Positions 23,110-35,110 are shown, counted from the stretch's first letter. The stretch is DNA of 64,000 nucleotides from Druceiella hillmani (GCA_039881145.1 JAYKKI010000005.1:25251001-25315000), one strand, 5' to 3'. The notes: generated by a model from the letters alone, not told the origin. Numbers and translations are program-made.

Positions 23110-23700
23110 CACAACGTTCATCATGAACTACAAAGAAAAGACGTACATCCACATCATGTTCAACGAATGTAGAGCGTATTGTGAAAGTACTATGCTAATA
23201 TGGTGCAATTTTGATAAAATGGAAGACCCGAAATGTTTTGATGTAACGTTGAGAGGTGAATCAAAATTTATGTTTTTTTTTAATATTTATACACATTGTT
23301 CATTGTTAACCCCCGTTGCAGACGAGAATCTAGTTTCTGACAATTAATTTTCTCAATACATTTTAGAGTGGTATTTACAATTGCAAATATATTAACCTCA
23401 TCAAGCTGTTTTTAAATTTAAATGGAGAACAATATTTTCAATTTCTGCGGAGCGAATTTGCGTTCTTACAAAAAGATAATACTACGCATGAAGCGTATAA
23501 TGACACTTAAACAAGGATTTCCAATGTACCAACAGAATTAAATCCGATCGATTTTTTGTTATTTGCAACTATTTTATAGATATAGTCCATTCCGAGTAGA
23601 TCACGTCCGAATTTGACTTACGAATGAAAACCCAAATCACTTACGAAAGAAAATTTCAATCGAGTATATCAAACAAAATCAACCAACTTTTATTCCTTTT
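23110..23700 (+). pseudogene. Degraded Tc1/mariner-type transposase fragment
   Basis: Stop-ridden stretch with scattered motifs. About 23110-23190 reads LQRKDVHPHHVQRM and then YANMVQF, which fits the 'hPyHlQRVQ..D...RvqFC' segment preceding the first catalytic aspartate in mariner-type transposases of arthropods. About 23455-23575 reads FAFLQKDNTTHEAYND and PTELNPIDFLLFATIL, which fits the 'WFQQDGAPPH...SPDLNPIDFFLWG' region around the second and third catalytic residues. Spacing and order are as expected, but several stops and frame changes occur. It is distinct from the better element at 29520-30855. Identification is by motif only. Confidence 0.4.
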
Positions 23701-23704
23701 CGGT

Positions 23705-26700
23705 GTAATTTTTAAAATGGCGTAGACTGCATGTAGCGGTCTTTTCATTTATTTGAAACAAAAATGTTGGGAAACAATATTAGACTTAATTTCAGAGACT
23801 GCCGTTCAGTTACATATGAGGCGGGGTGGACAGCTAGGAGTCGCGCCATGTCACTTGATTAATAATATTGTTTCTTTAATCTTTTGTCTAGTAGAAAATT
23901 ATTTTAAAATATTTTATCTCTCACACATCATTTTATCAGGAATATTCTTATTAAGTCTTATCGGTATATTTGCGTACATATTATTTTGAGTCATTTGCGC
24001 TCATTACTTTTCAAAATTTTAAATTATGTCCTTTGTATAACTATTTTTAAAACATCTTTAAATTTGTTTATAATACGTCATTATAATACAATGTTTTTAT
24101 GACCTACTTTTTGTCCTCTCACGCTTTTTATTTACAATCCATGATACACTCAATATATGCTCTTTAATAATAAATATAATTATGTATAATAAACAATAAT
24201 ATCTATGTTTTTAGTTATAAATATTTTTCTGAAAATTACCGTTAATTTTTTTTTAAATTTCCAACACAAAAACCAAGTACCACTAGTGACTTAAATTGAC
24301 GAGGAATTGCCACAAATACATACACGTCAGCTGTTATTTTTTTAATTACTATGTATTAAATTTTATCATTTTCAAAAATGAAAGATGTATTTTCAGTATA
24401 TATAGAGAATTATTTCTTTTTACATATCTTACATACTATAATCAAAAGACAATCATATTTACATTTACTGTGTAATTCGGTTAGAAGTCTTGAAGATTCT
24501 AGAAAACGCAAAAGTGAAGACCGAGATGCCAGCTAATTAATGAATAAATTTTTTTTTCGGCTAGATCTTACCAAGTTCCACTATATATTCTATGGCTAAA
24601 GTATTCTCATGAACATTTACTTTCTTGTCCGTAAAATGGAGATTGAATAAAGTAGGAGCATGAGAGAAAACTATTCTATATAAGTTAGAGCTTAAACGTA
24701 AAATTACTAAAACTTGTAGACCCTGAAGAAGAGGGCTAACCCTTATAAATCTCATGAGGACATTTTACAGCTGTATACGTAGGTATTACAGAGATTATTA
24801 TTTAATATCTTAGTTTGAAATAGTAGCGTCAAACATAATTACATACTTAATTTGTCGACTCAAAATGTGTTATGGGGAAATTATGAACTTTTTTATTTAA
24901 ATATATCAAAGCACTTCAGATAAATCAGTAAATAAGAAAGGCTAACTCTTTTCTTTTTCTTCGATTTACAGCTGAATTATTTCTGGTAAATACATAAAAT
25001 AATAGGGCACATATCCATTGGTTGTGTAATGTTTGTATTTCACATATAATCTTTTTTCTTTTAAATAACTAAATTTGAGTAGCATATTAAAATAACTATA
25101 CATATTAATGTACTAACGGTCAGTAAACCTTTGGTGGACACATAATTTGCATTTTTTTGTTTAATAAAGTTACAAATAAACTGAATAATATTAAGAAAAT
25201 TAAATTTTTGGCTATCAAATTTGTTAAACAAACTTTAATTTTATTCTAAAATTGACGTTTATATTAGAATTTTTCTATCTTTAGAATTTTTAAATTTTAT
25301 TAAATGCAAGTGTAGAAAAATTCTAATATTTACTGTAGGAGCTAGTTAAAAATAAGCATGCATTTCTATTTCATTCATTGTTGTGTAGTGTATGAACATT
25401 TATTACAATTAAAATTTAATGGGCGGACCAAATACTCAGTGTTATTGACAGAATTAATAAAAAAATATGGATAAATAAATCGCTTTCGAATGTTTTCTTC
25501 CAAAGATTTTATTATCTTTACTCACAAATGTTTTTAAATTTTGGGCATATTTTTGAGAATGTGTTAGTAATATTTATTTAAAATCCCAAAATTCAAAAAT
25601 ACACCGTTGCTATTATTTTACAGTTTAGGCCTAAGTGCAGTTTACGCTTTAGTGCATTAAGTTTACATTATTTTATTAAGGCTCTAATTACCTAAAACCT
25701 CCATTCTAGACTTATGTGCGTTATAAAATAAGCATAAATTAAGAAAAAAAAAATAAATTTATTCGATACCACAGAAAATTTTAAAGACGTGAAAGTTTAA
25801 ATACTTTTTTCACTTCGATATATCTTTTCAGTAGACGAAGTAATGCTTATTTAAGTGTTACATTATAGTTTTCATAGATCACATGGTAAGTAATATAAGA
25901 TCTGGTGTAACTGCTTGAGACGGCTTAAAGAAAAGGCGTATATGACGGACTTAGATTCAAAATTAATATTCGCTGGCTCATTAGCAAATATCAAAGATGA
26001 AGATAATTTTTGTGTAAAAAAATTACGAAACACAATACTTGTTTTTTTTTAATATAACTAATAAATTGTATAATATATTCAAATTATTTACGATTATAAT
26101 ATTCCACGATATAAAATAATATCTTCTAAATAATTTGAAGAAACGGATATATAGCCTCCTTATAAGCACTTTCGTAATGCCACTTTACTTCATTTAGGAA
26201 TCACACAAGAATTTGCTTTCATGGAAACAAACGTTTTCTTAACTGACTAAAATTATCGATAAAATCTTATTACGCTTCCGGAAGGTCCTTTATGAAGAAA
26301 ATCTGTTCGTAACGACCATAAAAATAAAAGCAACCATTATTCGTACCTTGGTCGTGCCACCTTTTTTTCTTTTTAACAACGAAACTCAGGCTTATTCTGA
26401 CGATGTGAAACAATTATTTAAATATATTTGCGATTATTACAGGACGCTAAAGTAAAATAAATGGAATAAATCACAAATTTTGAACGATATCTGTGAGACT
26501 GGTCTAACTTTATAATTGGATATTCATCGATCGCACACTTTTTAGTATTAATCTTATTAGCAATTTGAAAATAAGATTAAAAAACCCTTTGTAATATTAT
26601 TACGTTTGGTTTTTGTGCTCCAACTCAGTTTGCGTCGATGCGTAGAATTATTGCCGTTTTAAAATCATGAAGAAATGATCATAACTGACGTAATAAGTGC

Positions 26701-26800
26701 CAACTTAAATTGCAACATTTATTTTATCTTTAATTAATGAATTACAACAGAGTACAAGTGACAAGTCACTTGGCAGAACGCATAAAGCGATTGCATTGAT
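23705..26800. other. Non-coding DNA, nothing recognised
   Basis: Very AT-rich sequence. Open frames at 23753-23989 and 24561-24755 have no recognisable domain. A perfect 17-bp inverted repeat at 25261-25329 is listed separately. Confidence 0.35.
25261..25329. repeat. Perfect 17-bp inverted repeat, 35-nt loop
   Basis: The left arm (25261-25277, 'atattagaatttttcta') and right arm (25313-25329) are exact reverse complements. It could be a small folded RNA or a TIR pair of a very short MITE. Both arms are AT-rich, so chance cannot be excluded. Confidence 0.6.
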
Positions 26801-26809
26801 ATTGTCACT

Positions 26810-28300
26810 AAAGTTGCAATCTCACATTTTGATAATATGATTTTAACAGACGTTTTATGTCTGTGTACATTTCTCCACATCATCCCTTAGAGATAGTGGA
26901 TCTTAACTATATAAAATATATCAGACCTCGAACCTTGTGACAAATTATATAGACAACCACCGGCTTCTTGACATGGTATACACTTAAATATTTCTTCTCT
27001 CTTTTTTGCTTTCTCTTAGAATAAATTTGTATGCCAAGGTGTCCATGGAGACATTCACTCTTCACATTCATTCACTCATATTAAATCTAGTTAAAACTTT
27101 ATGTAGGTTTATTTATTGTTTCGACGAAATTGTATTTGCTTCTATGTGGTATTTTTCTTTAAATTTTTTCTTATCAATGCCCTTATACCGTTATTGTTAC
27201 AATAAAACAAATCGTACCACCCACATATAATTGTTAAAAATCTTGTAATAAATATATTGATACATCTTTGAGCAATATATTGCAGTCTCTAAAATAATAC
27301 TGTTCAGCTATTGTTTCGATGGTTTACTTGCTTATTTAATGCGATAAAAGCATTTATTGAACCGATAAACTTTTTCTTGCTTGAAAGATAGCAGTTGGGA
27401 CGTACACATTTCTTTATGTATGTCCCTCTAAATAAATGCTATGAATATTCAATTCAGTCCATTTGGGGAATGTAATTATTCAATTTCCATATTACTAGTT
27501 TCATTAATTATCTAAGTAATATATCTACGTTAATAGGTGCATATACAACATTGTAGTCAATGCCTTTCTTTTGCTGATAATAGTTAATAACTAGCTGAGC
27601 CTTATAGCTTGTGACATTTTTGCTTTCATACTTCATCTTATAAATCTGCTTATACTGTATGATTTTCTCAGTCTAAATATTGTAGAAGTGTCAAAGCTCT
27701 CATAAGGAATGTAAATTTCATCTTGACCATACATTATCATTTTAGTTCCTAGGATCTTCTTCAGGCGGATCTTCTTCTGTTTAAAAGTAAGTAAGTACTT
27801 TTATTACTTGCTGTTACTGTTTCTGGTTTTCTTTCAGATATGAAAATACTGATAATATCTTTTTTAATACTTGCTTCTAGGAATAACACATATCTACTCA
27901 TTAATAGTTTTATATTTTTGGATCCATAAATCTATATTCTTTCTGTAGTTTTAATGTCTAACAAATTTAACTTGCATGATTTAACACCCAATTTCAGTAG
28001 ATTTTCTTTAGTTATGTGTATCATTCCACTACACCTAAACGCAACTTTTGTAAATTCAGAGATAGCACGTGTTGGCAAACGATTGATGATATTTAAACTG
28101 CTCTTACCTACAAGTCATTTTAGAAACCAGAATTTAATATAATTTTAGAACGCTCAATTAATGTACGGTTCATTCGTTGATTTATTACGTTTTGTAAGGG
28201 TTAAACTTTTGATGCAACATTGCATGTTTCTGTAAAAGTACTTCCAAATCTTTATTTAGATACTCTCTTCCATTAACACTACTTAAAACTTTTAATTTTA
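26810..28300 (-). pseudogene. Ty1/copia retrotransposon pol remnant (integrase to reverse transcriptase)
   Basis: Diverged copia pol in the order integrase then reverse transcriptase, with many stops and frame shifts. Integrase: KVLSSVNGREYLNKDLE (about 28230-28290) matches the 'vLRSDNGgEY' block, and NQRMNRTLIERSKIILNSG (about 28115-28180) matches 'AERMNRTLIERAR'. The integrase C-terminal 'GYRLYDPktkKvvvSRDVvF' block is recognisable as IYGSKNIKLLMSRYVLF (about 27860-27930). RT: YKAQLVIN...QQKKGIDYNVVYAPIN (about 27535-27600), EKVYRFNKCFYRIK (about 27330-27380), the active-site box as LYVGGTICFIV (27195-27230) instead of YVDD, and QEAGGCLYNLSQGSRSDI (about 26910-26965). The spacings agree with an intact element apart from a shortfall between integrase and RT. 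Catalytic Asp and Glu of integrase read Val and Gln. No gag, RNase H or LTRs were recognised. Confidence 0.7.
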
Positions 28301-28662
28301 TTCCATATTACTAATTTTTAACATCTATGGTATAATGTGTGAATAAGTATAAGCATGTGGATAAAAAATATATTTTAATCCTACAAATATTAAACAAGTT
28401 AAGGTATGCAGCATTAAAATAAATTTCTCTTTCGATATAACTGGGAATAAAAAATAACATGACGAAAGACCGAGTAAAATCATTTGTACCTTAACCATCA
28501 TTAGAAATGGAGATTTATATTTTACAAAAGAGAGTTTCATCAACTCATTCTTGGTTTTATATATATTTACAAAATATTAATTTTATATATATTTACATTT
28601 TTATATTAACATTTTTATATATATTTTAAATAATTATTATGTTTATTTTCAAAATATTGTAT

Positions 28663-28772
28663 CTCAATGAACACATATTTCCACAGTCCCAAGTTAGGAA
28701 CACCGTACCAAAAATCAAAGTTTTTGGTACCGTGTTCCTAATTTGGGACCATGGAGATATGTGCTCATTGAG
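28663..28772. mobile_element. 110-bp snapback palindrome (MITE-like)
   Basis: Two 52-bp arms (28663-28714 and 28721-28772) match as reverse complements at 46 of 52 positions, around a 6-nt loop 'tcaaag'. The outer end is 'ctcaatga' and the inner end 'ggtaccaaaaa'. The compact, almost loopless form suits a foldback MITE or a long hairpin RNA precursor. No convincing target-site duplication was found at its edges. Confidence 0.65.
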
Positions 28773-28779
28773 TTATGTG

Positions 28780-29518
28780 GTATGCGCCATTACTAGTTAA
28801 TATGCAAGAGTTTTAATGACTAATATGTGAATATATAAATTATTTTGGATCGCATATTTAAGCTCGTCCACTAAATATATTTTTCAGACAATCTACCAAT
28901 AACATGACGATTTTTTATAACTAAATCAAGTTATTCAACGGAATAACATCAGGGGAAAAAAGGGATATATTTTGCCGTGAATGTTGTGAAAAATAAATGA
29001 ATATCGACTGATGTACGAATAAAATCAATTTGCTGACAAACCAGACTGGATTGGATAAAAATAATGACTCATATAAGCAACAAAAAGCTTCACATTCACT
29101 AAACAAGATAAAAAACATTGAAACAGATGTTTTTTCTAAGGTAAAGTATCTTCATTTATGAAAGTATTTACAATAATTTTTTACCAATTTGAAAGAAATT
29201 TTACAAATTAATTCCCGTTCTTAATCGTTATTGATACAGGCGTGACTTTATCGTGATTTTAATTTCTCTTCTTGTTTATCGTATGTAAAGTGCAAAATGT
29301 ACAATGGAAACTTGGAGGGATACTGTATAAAATTTTTACGTGGAAGGTCATAATTGGCAATGATTATTGTAATTAAAAATTGACTGTGGCTGTGATTTCT
29401 TTCGACAGTTATATTTAAAACCTGAGCGACGCTGGCGATTTTTAAATCAAGGAAAAATATAGTAGAGGGATAGCTATAAACCAAACTCAAAAAACAATCT
29501 TAGCAATGGTAGTATAAT
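28780..29518. other. Non-coding DNA, nothing recognised
   Basis: AT-rich flank of the mariner-type element. Open frames at 28921-29118 and 29248-29490 on the minus strand lack a recognisable domain, and no copia gag or protease motif could be read here. Confidence 0.35.
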
Positions 29519-29623
29519 ACAGGTGTCCAGTGGCAGATTTCAATGTTTGAAAAATTATAAAAAAAAACTACACCTCTAATACAAAGTAGGTTTATTTTAA
29601 CTTTATAACAACAAATGCGGATT

Positions 29624-30738
29624 TCATTTTTTTAAAACTACGTTTTCCAAACGGCGGCCATCGAGTCTCACACACTCTTCGAGTCTAACACGCATGTTTT
29701 CAAAAACGCGTTTGCAGAGCGACTGGGGTATCCTACTGACTTCGGCTCGAATATTTTCTTTAAGTTGTGTCACAGTGCTCGGATTTGTTTTGTAAACAAC
29801 GGATTTTAAGTATCCCCGTAAGAAAAAGTCACATGGGCTTAAATCGGGTGACCTAGGTGGCCACGGTACGGTACCGTTTCGGGATATGATTTTTTCTGGA
29901 AATAACTGCCGCACTACATTCATGGATACATTAGCAGTGTGAGCTGTAGCCCCATCCTGCTGGAACCATGTGTTTTGGTTGAAGGATGGACTATTCTGTA
30001 GTTCTTCTCTGAAAAAGTCATTTAACATCTGGGCATATCTCTCCAAATTCGCAGTTACAGTTTGGCCACGTTGATTTTCAAAGAAATAAGGCCCTATGAT
30101 TGCAGATGCAGACATGGTACACCAGACTTAGGCTTATGGCTTATGTATACTTTAGGCTTATGTAAAGGCTCTTGATGCATTTGTCTTGGGTTGTGGACAT
30201 CCCAGTAACGAAAGTTCTGCTTATTCACATATCCTCCAATGTGAAAGTGAGGTTCGTCACTAAAGAATATGTTGCCCATCCGGGTAGCAGTACGAAATCT
30301 CAACAACATCACCTCCGCGTAAGTTTTTCTCAATTCAAAGTCAGAATCGTGTAAATCTTGAACAATTTGAATTTTATATGGATGAAACTTAAGCTTTTTT
30401 TGCATTATTACCTGTAAAGTTGATTTCGGAATTCCCAATATCGATGAACATGTACGGAGTGATAAACGGGGATTTTCAACGACAGAAACCATAACACGCT
30501 CGACATTTTCATCCGTGGCTACCAATGGTGTAGGTCCTGGCCTGGGCCTATTTAATGTTGCTCTTGTAGCTCTGAACCTTGCTACCCATGACTGAATGAG
30601 GTCGATCGATGGTCCATCACGTAATCGACGAATACTGTAACGATTATTAAATCGACGGCGTGCTACAGACAGCGAAAATCCACTCGAAATGTACGCCTCG
30701 ACGGCAAAAGCGCGGTTCCCTCCACTCCACTGTTCCAT
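29624..30738 (-). pseudogene. Mariner-type transposase, DD41D spacing, one frameshift
   Basis: Cut-and-paste transposase acting on the TIRs of the surrounding element. The first frame (30738 down to 30094) starts MEQWSGGNRAFAVEAYISSG, a DUF4817-type helix-turn-helix N-terminus of arthropod transposases, followed by a second DNA-binding segment (about residues 70-130) and the first catalytic Asp at residue 161 (NIFFSDEPHF). The second frame (30115 down to 29624) carries the second Asp in WFQQDGATAHT and the third in SPDLSPCDFF. There are 41 residues between them, giving DD41D, the spacing I recall for the rosa clade. The frames are broken by a 23-bp partial duplication at 30126-30148; without those bases the frame is continuous from 30738 to 29624 (364 codons with stop). 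All three catalytic residues are kept, so this looks like one recent lesion in an otherwise intact gene. Confidence 0.9.
30126..30162 (-). repeat. 23-bp duplication inside transposase gene
   Basis: The plus-strand word 'acttaggcttatg' at 30126 recurs as 'actttaggcttatg' at 30149. The extra 23 bases shift the frame by two. This is a typical slippage or templated duplication, and it is the only visible frame lesion in the gene. Confidence 0.8.
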
Positions 30739-33700
30739 GGCTACTAAAACATCGGCACCGCTTGCGCTTCTAACAACGTCCCCCGCGCTACTCTTATATG
30801 TTGCGTTCAGAAACTATGTTTGTTCAAACTTTTAAATCTGCCACTGGACAACCTGTATATTGACACACCTAACTCGAGTTAGTTAATAGCTTAGATATGG
30901 AAAGTGATATGGAATATTGACATGGAAAGTGAATTTAAATAAGGTTCAGTTCTATTTGGAAAAAGGAAATGAGAACATTTGTACGGCTGTTCAAAAACCC
31001 CGACCTGCGGTGTATTCTGTACCGATTTAAAGAATATACATGAAAACTATTTATAAAAATAAATAGTTGTAATACGTTTTGTGTTTGCACGTATATTCGT
31101 TAAGACTAAAGCGCATTACATAACAAATAAAATAACCTTACACTGGCTGCAGTCCTTAGATCGACACTAGCGTTCATGGGCCATCCTCCCTTCGATTTTT
31201 TGATCTTTATGGGGTTGCAAATGATTATAGAAAATTATAATCACATAAAATGAAATGAGAAATTGTTGGGAATAATCATACTATAGGCAACATATATATC
31301 ATTTCTCCTAGCTCAAGCTTCGCAGATATTACAACATTCGTGTGAGTTGTTTTAATACTGCATAATCCTAATGAAATGTTACATTTAATTGTAAACGTTG
31401 ATCAAGCTTGTAATGTATATAACTGAAAATTTTCATTATATTGTGTAGTAGTTTTTACGCATCACTTTCATACAGATATGATCTCGTCCCCACTTTATTA
31501 TATGTGGAGAATGCAGAAAAAATTGTACAATTTTTTCGTTGTATTACATTATTTTACATATTTTGTTTTACATTATAAGTTATCATTCCAATGTGAATAT
31601 ACTGCGGATTAGATAGACATACAGAAAAAATGTTTATCAAGCTATTTTGGCGCTAGTGCCTTCAGTGATAATAAATCATGTCTGGATTTGCATAATACAA
31701 CGTTTAAAGACCCTTTTAAGGATTGTGGATATAATTCAAGCGAATACTTAATTGTGTATAAGGATTTTACAAAACTATAAGTTTCTGAGCCGCTTTTTTG
31801 TTTCAGGTAATTTTTATAATTACTTAACTAATATATGTGATCAGTCTCACAGAGCTTTTAATAAGATACTGTTATTTAATTTGACCATTTCTGACCGTGG
31901 TACCAATCCGAATCATTTTAAACCGCCCTTTACATGTGGCTATATATATTTACAGCTTCATCGTAAAGATAAATAGTCAATAATTTATGGCTTCTTTATC
32001 AGCTTATTCTAATCTATGTCAATTAACGAAGAGCGATGGATGACACCGTTAGTTGATAAATAATTTAGTCGCATTGACCAACATTAAATCATTGGTCTCA
32101 TAATATCATATTTTACATGTTATTAGTGAATTCATTTAAAACCTCTTTTCCAAAAATGTTATTATCAAACACAGATGAATTTATCTTATCTGATTACGAC
32201 ATCATTTATAATTACGTTAAGTTCATCTTACTGTAATCGAATATGGAGTTGAGTCTCTTTCAGAGGGATGAATGTATTTTTAATGGAAAATATTGTTATG
32301 TAATATAACGTTAACTAATATAAATGTTAATGTTCATATTTAGATATATATTTCTTCCAACATTGCATATTGGATAAATTAACCAATTATAGAGAAAGCG
32401 AATTAAATGTGCTCAAATAATTAACATATGAGTTTTTTAATTAATTGGAGAAGATATCTCCATCCTAAATTTTGTTCCTAGAATAATATATTATTAAAAC
32501 TACAGCTTTTAAAACATATTAAGATGCATAAATATTAAATAGATAAGATATTTTAAGAACACTCCATTTTATCCTTATTCGTGTGATCAAAGAATATTTT
32601 TCTAAATGCGATCTAATATCTTGGCATCCAGTATATTTTACGTAAATAAAAAGCCTAATGGCCGTAAAAGCATCGCGTTGAATTTTTTTTGACAATTGAA
32701 CATAGCATATCCCTTTATCGTGTTCAACGGTATATACATTTATTTTTCCGAGGTAACACGGGTATTTGTTTAGGGTTCTGTATCTTGTGAAGAAAACAAA
32801 AGGAAAATTTATGAAATCAATTACGTGTCCGTCTGTCACAGCCGTTTTTAGTAACTTTTTGACTCAGAAACATGAAAGTGGATATTTGATAAAGTATATT
32901 TTCATTAGTTTACACTCAAAATATTACATAGAAAGTGAAGATGACCGTTAATTAAAGAAATCGACTTTTATATTTCATATTTCGTTTAGACATGAATTGA
33001 AGGCGCAAGTTATAAAATTCCAAATATATTATTTTAGAATTTTATGTCGGATAGTCCTAAAGATATTGCTGAAGATACCCATAACATTTTTCTTATAGAC
33101 TTTATCATCTAAAACGTAACATTTGGCATAAACTTATATGTATTTCAAGATAACACAGATGGAGTAATTTTACATATAATTTTTTTTAAATTTCATGACT
33201 TTTGTGGGATAGCAATTAAAAGTGGAAGTTAAAAGAATACTAAAACAGTTGGTTTTTAGAATTTTACGTAAGTTAGTTGAAGAAATAGTGTCGAAAATCT
33301 TTATAAATATTATGTCGATTTGTTACTCTACCGTCGAAAATATTGAAGCCGAATTAAGATTTGCCGCGCACTGTACAGCCATAACTTTAAATGAAAAATT
33401 CGCAATATTTTTAATTATATGAAAGGTATGCTAGACGATATATTGTGTTTACATGGCAAAAAATAGTATTGATATTTTTGAATGGTATAATAAAAACTCC
33501 ATGTATCTTTAAATGTTGAAACGCTTCCAACTTTATGCGACACTCTCATAGAGCGAGTTACACCGCACATAATACGTTAATTTAATCGTGGTTGCCCTGA
33601 TTTACGAATAGTTCAGAGTGACAAAGATACATGGCAAGAGTAGGTAAGGGAAGGGGAAGCATTTATTTTTGATAATTTTTAAAGTTTACTTTAAAATGAA

Positions 33701-33804
33701 TAACCTTTGAATTTTATAAAATTATAAAATTAACAAAAAATGTATTTGAAAGTCACAAAGTCAACACAGATAAAATCGTTTTGAATATAATTTTAAAAGC
33801 ATTG

Positions 33805-33855
33805 TTTATTAATCATGAGTAATCAATAAATCATTATTTATTAATCATGAGTAAT
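33805..33855. repeat. 19-bp direct duplication, 32-bp period
   Basis: 'tttattaatcatgagtaat' occurs identically at 33805 and 33837, separated by 13 bp. Confidence 0.9.
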
Positions 33856-33971
33856 TGCGAACACTGACAAATGTGGTAAATGATTTTAAGATATCGAGTA
33901 AGAATTAAATAAGTGTAAAAATAATTCGTGGTAAAACAAAAAGTGATATAAAAATCAAGAAATTAAAATAG

Positions 33972-34029
33972 TGTATATCGATAATAAAGGTGGAAATGAA
34001 TAATGTATATCGATAATAAAGGTGGAAAT
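33972..34029. repeat. 26-bp direct duplication, 32-bp period
   Basis: 'tgtatatcgataataaaggt' plus 'ggaaat' occurs identically at 33972 and 34004, separated by 6 bp. The period equals that of the neighbouring duplication at 33805. Confidence 0.9.
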
Positions 34030-34735
34030 ACCGATTAAAATATCTTAAGGTAGCGAGCGACTTATATTTGTATTAACATTATGCCCAGTCACCTGGTGAG
34101 ACATAATATGATTGTATTAACAGATAAGTAAGCAGAAAATTTACATAATCAAAAATTATAAACCAATTAAAGTTTCATTATAGACAATGTAGTAATCTAA
34201 TTTCAAAGTTGGTACGTAGATGCGAAGTACTGAATATTTCACGCATTATATCTAAATCGAATTTTGCCAACAGAAAACATTGCAATTTTTTAATTCTTAC
34301 ATATCAAGTAACTTTATTCAACTTATAAAATAAAAACCCTGGCCGCCCGTTAAGAAACATCGCACACTTACTCCACTCTAACAATAAGTCCCATCGCTGA
34401 TTATTAACTAACATTATTTTACTTTTATTGCATAAACCAAAGTGGCTATTTTATAAAATATGATTAAAGAAAAGGTTAGAAAATCACTACTTCCGATCAT
34501 AGTGTTACAAAAAAAAACACACAATTAAGTTCAATGATTAATGAATTCATGTATTTAAACCTAATGGTTCAATTGTCAGAAAACACAAGTCACGATATTA
34601 ACAATATGTCCTATTTCTTATATTTTTTGTGACATTTTTCTAAATTATACGAGTGTTAATTAGATGTGTTCTAGTTCATATTATTTAATAAAATTTTACA
34701 CACCATTACATTCAGAAAAGTAGTGGACTAAATCA

Positions 34736-35110
34736 TCAATATAATAATGAATAGGTGGCACGCACCGAATAGTCCAAATAATAAGGAAGCTGGAGACTCA
34801 AAATTTGAAGTTTGGGGAATATGCCATGCAGCTTGTTTAAAGTATATGCATATCACGGAATAAGCCGAGACGGATCTGTACTTGACACAACCTAAAAGGC
34901 TGTGGATAGGTTTACTGATTCCAAATAAAGGAAACATGTACACAAAACATGTTAGGAATTGGGTAAACGTAACTTATGTGGTTGATTTGATTTATGATCG
35001 CATTTAGACAGTGGCCCAAAAAACTTATTGGCAAGTTTTTATTTAAAACTTTCATACATCAGGTCTCCCGCACAAAGTTGAAGAAATTGTGAAAAAGCAA
35101 GAATATTACA
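34736..35110 (+). pseudogene. Unidentified coding-like relic
   Basis: One plus-strand frame stays open over long runs with few stops and non-random residues. It reads NRWHAPNSPNNKEAGDSKFE, then VWGICHAACLKYMHITE, a stop, ETDLYLTQPKRLWIGLLIPN, and NWVNVTYVVDLIYDRI, followed by two further stops. The segment around SKFEVWGICHA loosely recalls the 'kwGiKvw.LcDa' region of piggyBac transposases, but I would not assign it. It could be a decayed transposon or an exon pseudogene. Confidence 0.2.

Larger units (their letters stand above)
29520..30855 (-). mobile_element. Nearly complete mariner-type DNA transposon
   Basis: A 1336-bp element with both ends present. The left terminal inverted repeat (29520-29551, 'caggtgtccagtggcagatt') and right repeat (30823-30855, reverse complement beginning 'caggttgtccagtggcagat') match over about 31 bp with one single-base indel and a few substitutions. 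Each end is flanked by TA (29518-29519 and 30856-30857), the target duplication of the IS630/Tc1/mariner superfamily. It holds one transposase gene on the minus strand, with about 85 bp between the start codon and the right TIR side and about 104 bp after the stop. It is the only element in the window with recognisable ends and a nearly open ORF, so it is the youngest recognisable insertion. Confidence 0.9.
30860..34730. other. Non-coding DNA with two local duplications
   Basis: AT-rich sequence without recognisable genes. Open frames at 31752-31976, 32519-32839 and 33222-33422 lack domains. A GC-richer patch at 33530-33650 has no motif I recognise. Two duplications, both with a 32-bp period, are listed separately. 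Confidence 0.35.

Noticed and set aside
28300..29500. Possible copia gag, protease or LTR upstream of the pol remnant
   Set aside because: No zinc knuckle, protease DTG/DSG motif or direct terminal repeats could be found on the minus strand here.
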